From the NCBI GenBank assembly GCA_946403735.1, contig CAMJAZ010000082.1, positions 1 through 7,063 on the forward strand: a stretch of DNA of 7,063 nucleotides, read 5' to 3'. This document shows, piece by piece, positions 5,691 to 7,063 of the stretch. The notes beneath the pieces were generated by a model. That model saw nothing but the letters and a program-made list of their open reading frames with translations. It was not told where the DNA came from and ran no database searches. The stretch comes from an uncultured Selenomonadales bacterium. GTDB taxonomy: Bacteria > Bacillota > Negativicutes > Selenomonadales > Selenomonadaceae. Positions within the stretch are counted from its first letter, which is position 1; every line of letters starts with the position of its first letter. The position numbers and the translations under genes are program-made.

Positions 5691-6883
5691 AAGATTTTGC
5701 TACGATTGAACAAGCGATTGACGATATAAAACACGGCAAAATGATTGTCGTTATTGATGATGAAGACCGCGAAAACGAAGGCGATTTAATCTGCGCGGCA
5801 GAAACGGTTACGCCTGAAATTATAAATTTTATGGCGACGCATGCTAAAGGTTTAATCTGCACGCCTATTGACGGAAAGCGCCTTGATGAACTCGGTATCG
5901 GTCAAATGGTTATAAACAATACCGATAATCACGAAACGGCGTTTACTGTATCGATTGACGCTTACGACACGGAGACAGGCATTTCAGCTTATGAACGTTG
6001 CCGCACAATTAAACTTTTGCTTGATAAAAACGCTAAGGCGGCTAGTTTTCGCCGACCTGGTCACGTCTTCCCATTACGTTCAGTTGAAGGTGGTGTACTT
6101 CGCCGCGCAGGTCACACTGAAACGACGACTGATTTAGCGCGTATGGCTGGATTTTATCCCGCTGGTTTATGCTGTGAAATTATGGACGACGATGGGCATA
6201 TGATGCGAACTGAAAAGCTGAAAGAGTTTGCAGACCGTCACGACTTGAACATTATCACTGTTCGCGCTTTGATTGAGTACCGCAAGCATACGGAAAAATT
6301 TGTACGTAAAATTGCAGAGGCGGACTTCCCTAGCAAGTACGGTCACTTTAGAATTAAAGCTTATGAAAATTCGCTTGATAATAAATGCCATTTAGCGATT
6401 GTGAAAGGTGACGTTGCTGGTAAAGAAAATGTTTTGGTACGTGTTCATTCTGAATGTTTGACTGGCGACGCTTTAGGCTCATTACGTTGTGATTGTGGCG
6501 ACCAACTTGCAACGGCATTGCAACGTATTGAAAAGGCTGGTCAAGGCGTTTTACTTTATATGCGGCAGGAAGGGCGCGGCATTGGTCTTGCTAACAAAAT
6601 GCGTGCTTACGAATTGCAAGACGCTGGAAAAGATACCGTTGAAGCGAACGTACTTTTGGGCTTTAAGCCTGATTTGAGGGACTATGGCATTGGTGCGCAA
6701 ATTTTGGTAGACTTGGGCTTAACTACGATTCGGCTGTTGACGAATAATCCTGCTAAACGTGCAGGGCTTGAAGGTCATGGCTTGACAATCGTTGAAAGGG
6801 TTCCTATTATTGTTGCGCCGACAAAGTTTGATAAAAAATATTTGACGGTAAAGAAAACTAAAATGGGACACGTGCTGGATTAA
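5687..6883 (+). CDS. ribBA: Bifunctional 3,4-dihydroxy-2-butanone-4-phosphate synthase / GTP cyclohydrolase II
   Basis: This protein supplies both branches entering riboflavin synthesis: ribulose 5-phosphate to 3,4-dihydroxy-2-butanone 4-phosphate plus formate (RibB part), and GTP to 2,5-diamino-6-ribosylamino-4(3H)-pyrimidinone 5'-phosphate (RibA part). The length, 398 residues, is typical. RibB part, about 1-200: D-D-E-D-R-E-N-E-G-D-L (24-34), T-H-A-K-G-L-I-C (51-58), R-R-P-G-H-V-F-P-L-R (122-131) and G-H-T-E (142-145). RibA part, about 205-398: V-H-S-E-C-L-T-G-D (253-261), zinc ligands C257, C268 and C270, R-Q-E-G-R-G-I-G-L (293-301), R-D-Y-G-I-G-A-Q (331-338) and L-T-N-N-P-A-K (351-357). 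All expected motifs are present, so both activities are likely. Its ATG overlaps the toxin stop. No riboswitch or own promoter is seen directly upstream, so it probably depends on read-through. ribH, a common next gene, does not follow within the window. Confidence 0.97.
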   Translation: MKDFATIEQAIDDIKHGKMIVVIDDEDRENEGDLICAAETVTPEIINFMATHAKGLICTPIDGKRLDELGIGQMVINNTDNHETAFTVSIDAYDTETGISAYERCRTIKLLLDKNAKAASFRRPGHVFPLRSVEGGVLRRAGHTETTTDLARMAGFYPAGLCCEIMDDDGHMMRTEKLKEFADRHDLNIITVRALIEYRKHTEKFVRKIAEADFPSKYGHFRIKAYENSLDNKCHLAIVKGDVAGKENVLVRVHSECLTGDALGSLRCDCGDQLATALQRIEKAGQGVLLYMRQEGRGIGLANKMRAYELQDAGKDTVEANVLLGFKPDLRDYGIGAQILVDLGLTTIRLLTNNPAKRAGLEGHGLTIVERVPIIVAPTKFDKKYLTVKKTKMGHVLD

Positions 6884-6902
6884 TTAAGAATTAAGAATTA
6901 AA
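6882..6902 (+). repeat. Three tandem heptamers at the ribBA stop codon
   Basis: AATTAAG (6882-6888), AATTAAG (6889-6895) and AATTAAA (6896-6902) are direct tandem 7-base units beginning within the TAA stop (6881-6883). They share the form AAT(T/G)NNN with the units at the end of rlmN. A short AT palindrome (TTAAAA/TTTTAA, 6898-6910) overlaps the end; it has no GC stem and is not a convincing terminator. Confidence 0.6.
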
Positions 6903-6908
6903 ATTTTT

Positions 6909-6923
6909 AAAAGCTAGGTGGTG
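6909..6923 (+). promoter_or_regulatory. Orphan ribosome-binding-like site after ribBA
   Basis: AAAAGCTAGG (6909-6918) repeats exactly the word before ribE (3088-3097) and continues into AGGTGGTG (6916-6923), a good Shine-Dalgarno form. The nearest frames are very short: TTG 6924 runs 3 codons to TAG, and ATG 6938 gives 15 residues to TAA 6983. It may mark a lost gene start, a leader peptide or chance. Confidence 0.3.
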
Positions 6924-6960
6924 TTGAATAAATAGGAATGCTAAAAACTAAGGTAACAAG

Positions 6961-7063
6961 CGGCATTTCCCAGCGTCTGCTGTAACGTTAAAATATTGGC
7001 GCAAATGTACGCGGTGACAAACTTTTTTTACTTTAACGTAAAACGCGAGGCGCACAAATGCCG
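6961..7063. repeat. Roughly 103-base imperfect inverted repeat reaching the window edge
   Basis: Nested arms pair across this stretch. CGGCATTT (6961-6968) pairs with AAATGCCG (7056-7063). GCGTCT (6973-6978) pairs with AGGCGC (7048-7053) with one G-U pair. GC (6979-6980) pairs with GC (7045-7046). ACGTTAAA (6985-6992) pairs with TTTAACGT (7032-7039). The 39-base centre contains a T7 run (7023-7029). The outer arm ends exactly at the window edge, so the element may extend further. No supported ORF lies here. It could be a small palindromic mobile or dispersed repeat, or a structured transcript; I cannot tell which. Confidence 0.5.

Noticed and set aside
6938..6985. 15-residue reading frame after ribBA
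   Set aside because: The nearest good ribosome site is 14 bases away, there is no similarity I recognise, and the frame runs into the inverted repeat; too weak to call a gene.
7023..7029. T run as an intrinsic terminator for the operon
   Set aside because: The only local stem directly before it is about 3 pairs; the T run lies in the centre of a larger inverted repeat, not after a GC-rich hairpin.

Overview
The window is about 7 kb of tightly packed bacterial sequence. All recognisable genes are on the + strand, and the longest gap between genes before the last stop codon is 47 bases. Strong Shine-Dalgarno sequences (AAGGAG, AGAGGTGA, GGTGAGGA types), TTG and GTG starts, a short FtsY without an acidic N-terminal extension, and a bifunctional RibBA all suggest a Bacillota-type organism of moderate to low GC. 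A Negativicutes relative is plausible, but this is a guess from general appearance, not from a search.

Layout. Bases 1-1083 are the 3' part of rsmB (16S rRNA m5C967 methyltransferase), cut by the window edge. rlmN follows after 4 bases (23S rRNA m2A2503 / tRNA m2A37 radical-SAM methyltransferase), then ftsY (SRP receptor GTPase), then ribE (riboflavin synthase). From inside the end of ribE to the start of ribBA (about 3728-5690) lies a visibly AT-richer block of three genes. The first is a two-domain protein with an LCMT-like SAM-methyltransferase region and a C-terminal STAS (anti-sigma-factor-antagonist) domain. The second is an 87-residue coiled-coil/charged protein in the position of an antitoxin. 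The third is a PIN-domain VapC-like toxin. ribBA (DHBP synthase / GTP cyclohydrolase II) then starts inside the toxin stop codon. The last 180 bases (6884-7063) contain no convincing gene. They hold a heptamer repeat, a Shine-Dalgarno-like site without a good ORF, and a roughly 103-base imperfect inverted repeat that reaches the window edge.

How the genes fit together. RsmB and RlmN modify rRNA, and FtsY brings ribosome-nascent-chain complexes to the membrane, so the first half is a translation/targeting group. RibE and RibBA are the last and first enzymes of riboflavin synthesis. ribD and ribH are not in the window, and no FMN riboswitch is seen in front of either rib gene. The spacing suggests one long transcript, with the methyltransferase-STAS gene and a toxin-antitoxin pair inserted between two riboflavin genes and coupled to ribBA by 4-base overlaps.

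The most interesting points are the methyltransferase-STAS fusion with an apparently intact phosphorylatable serine, the toxin-antitoxin pair coupled to an essential-type metabolic gene, the AAT-type heptamer arrays at the ends of rlmN and ribBA, and the inverted repeat at the 3' edge. None was confirmed by a database search.
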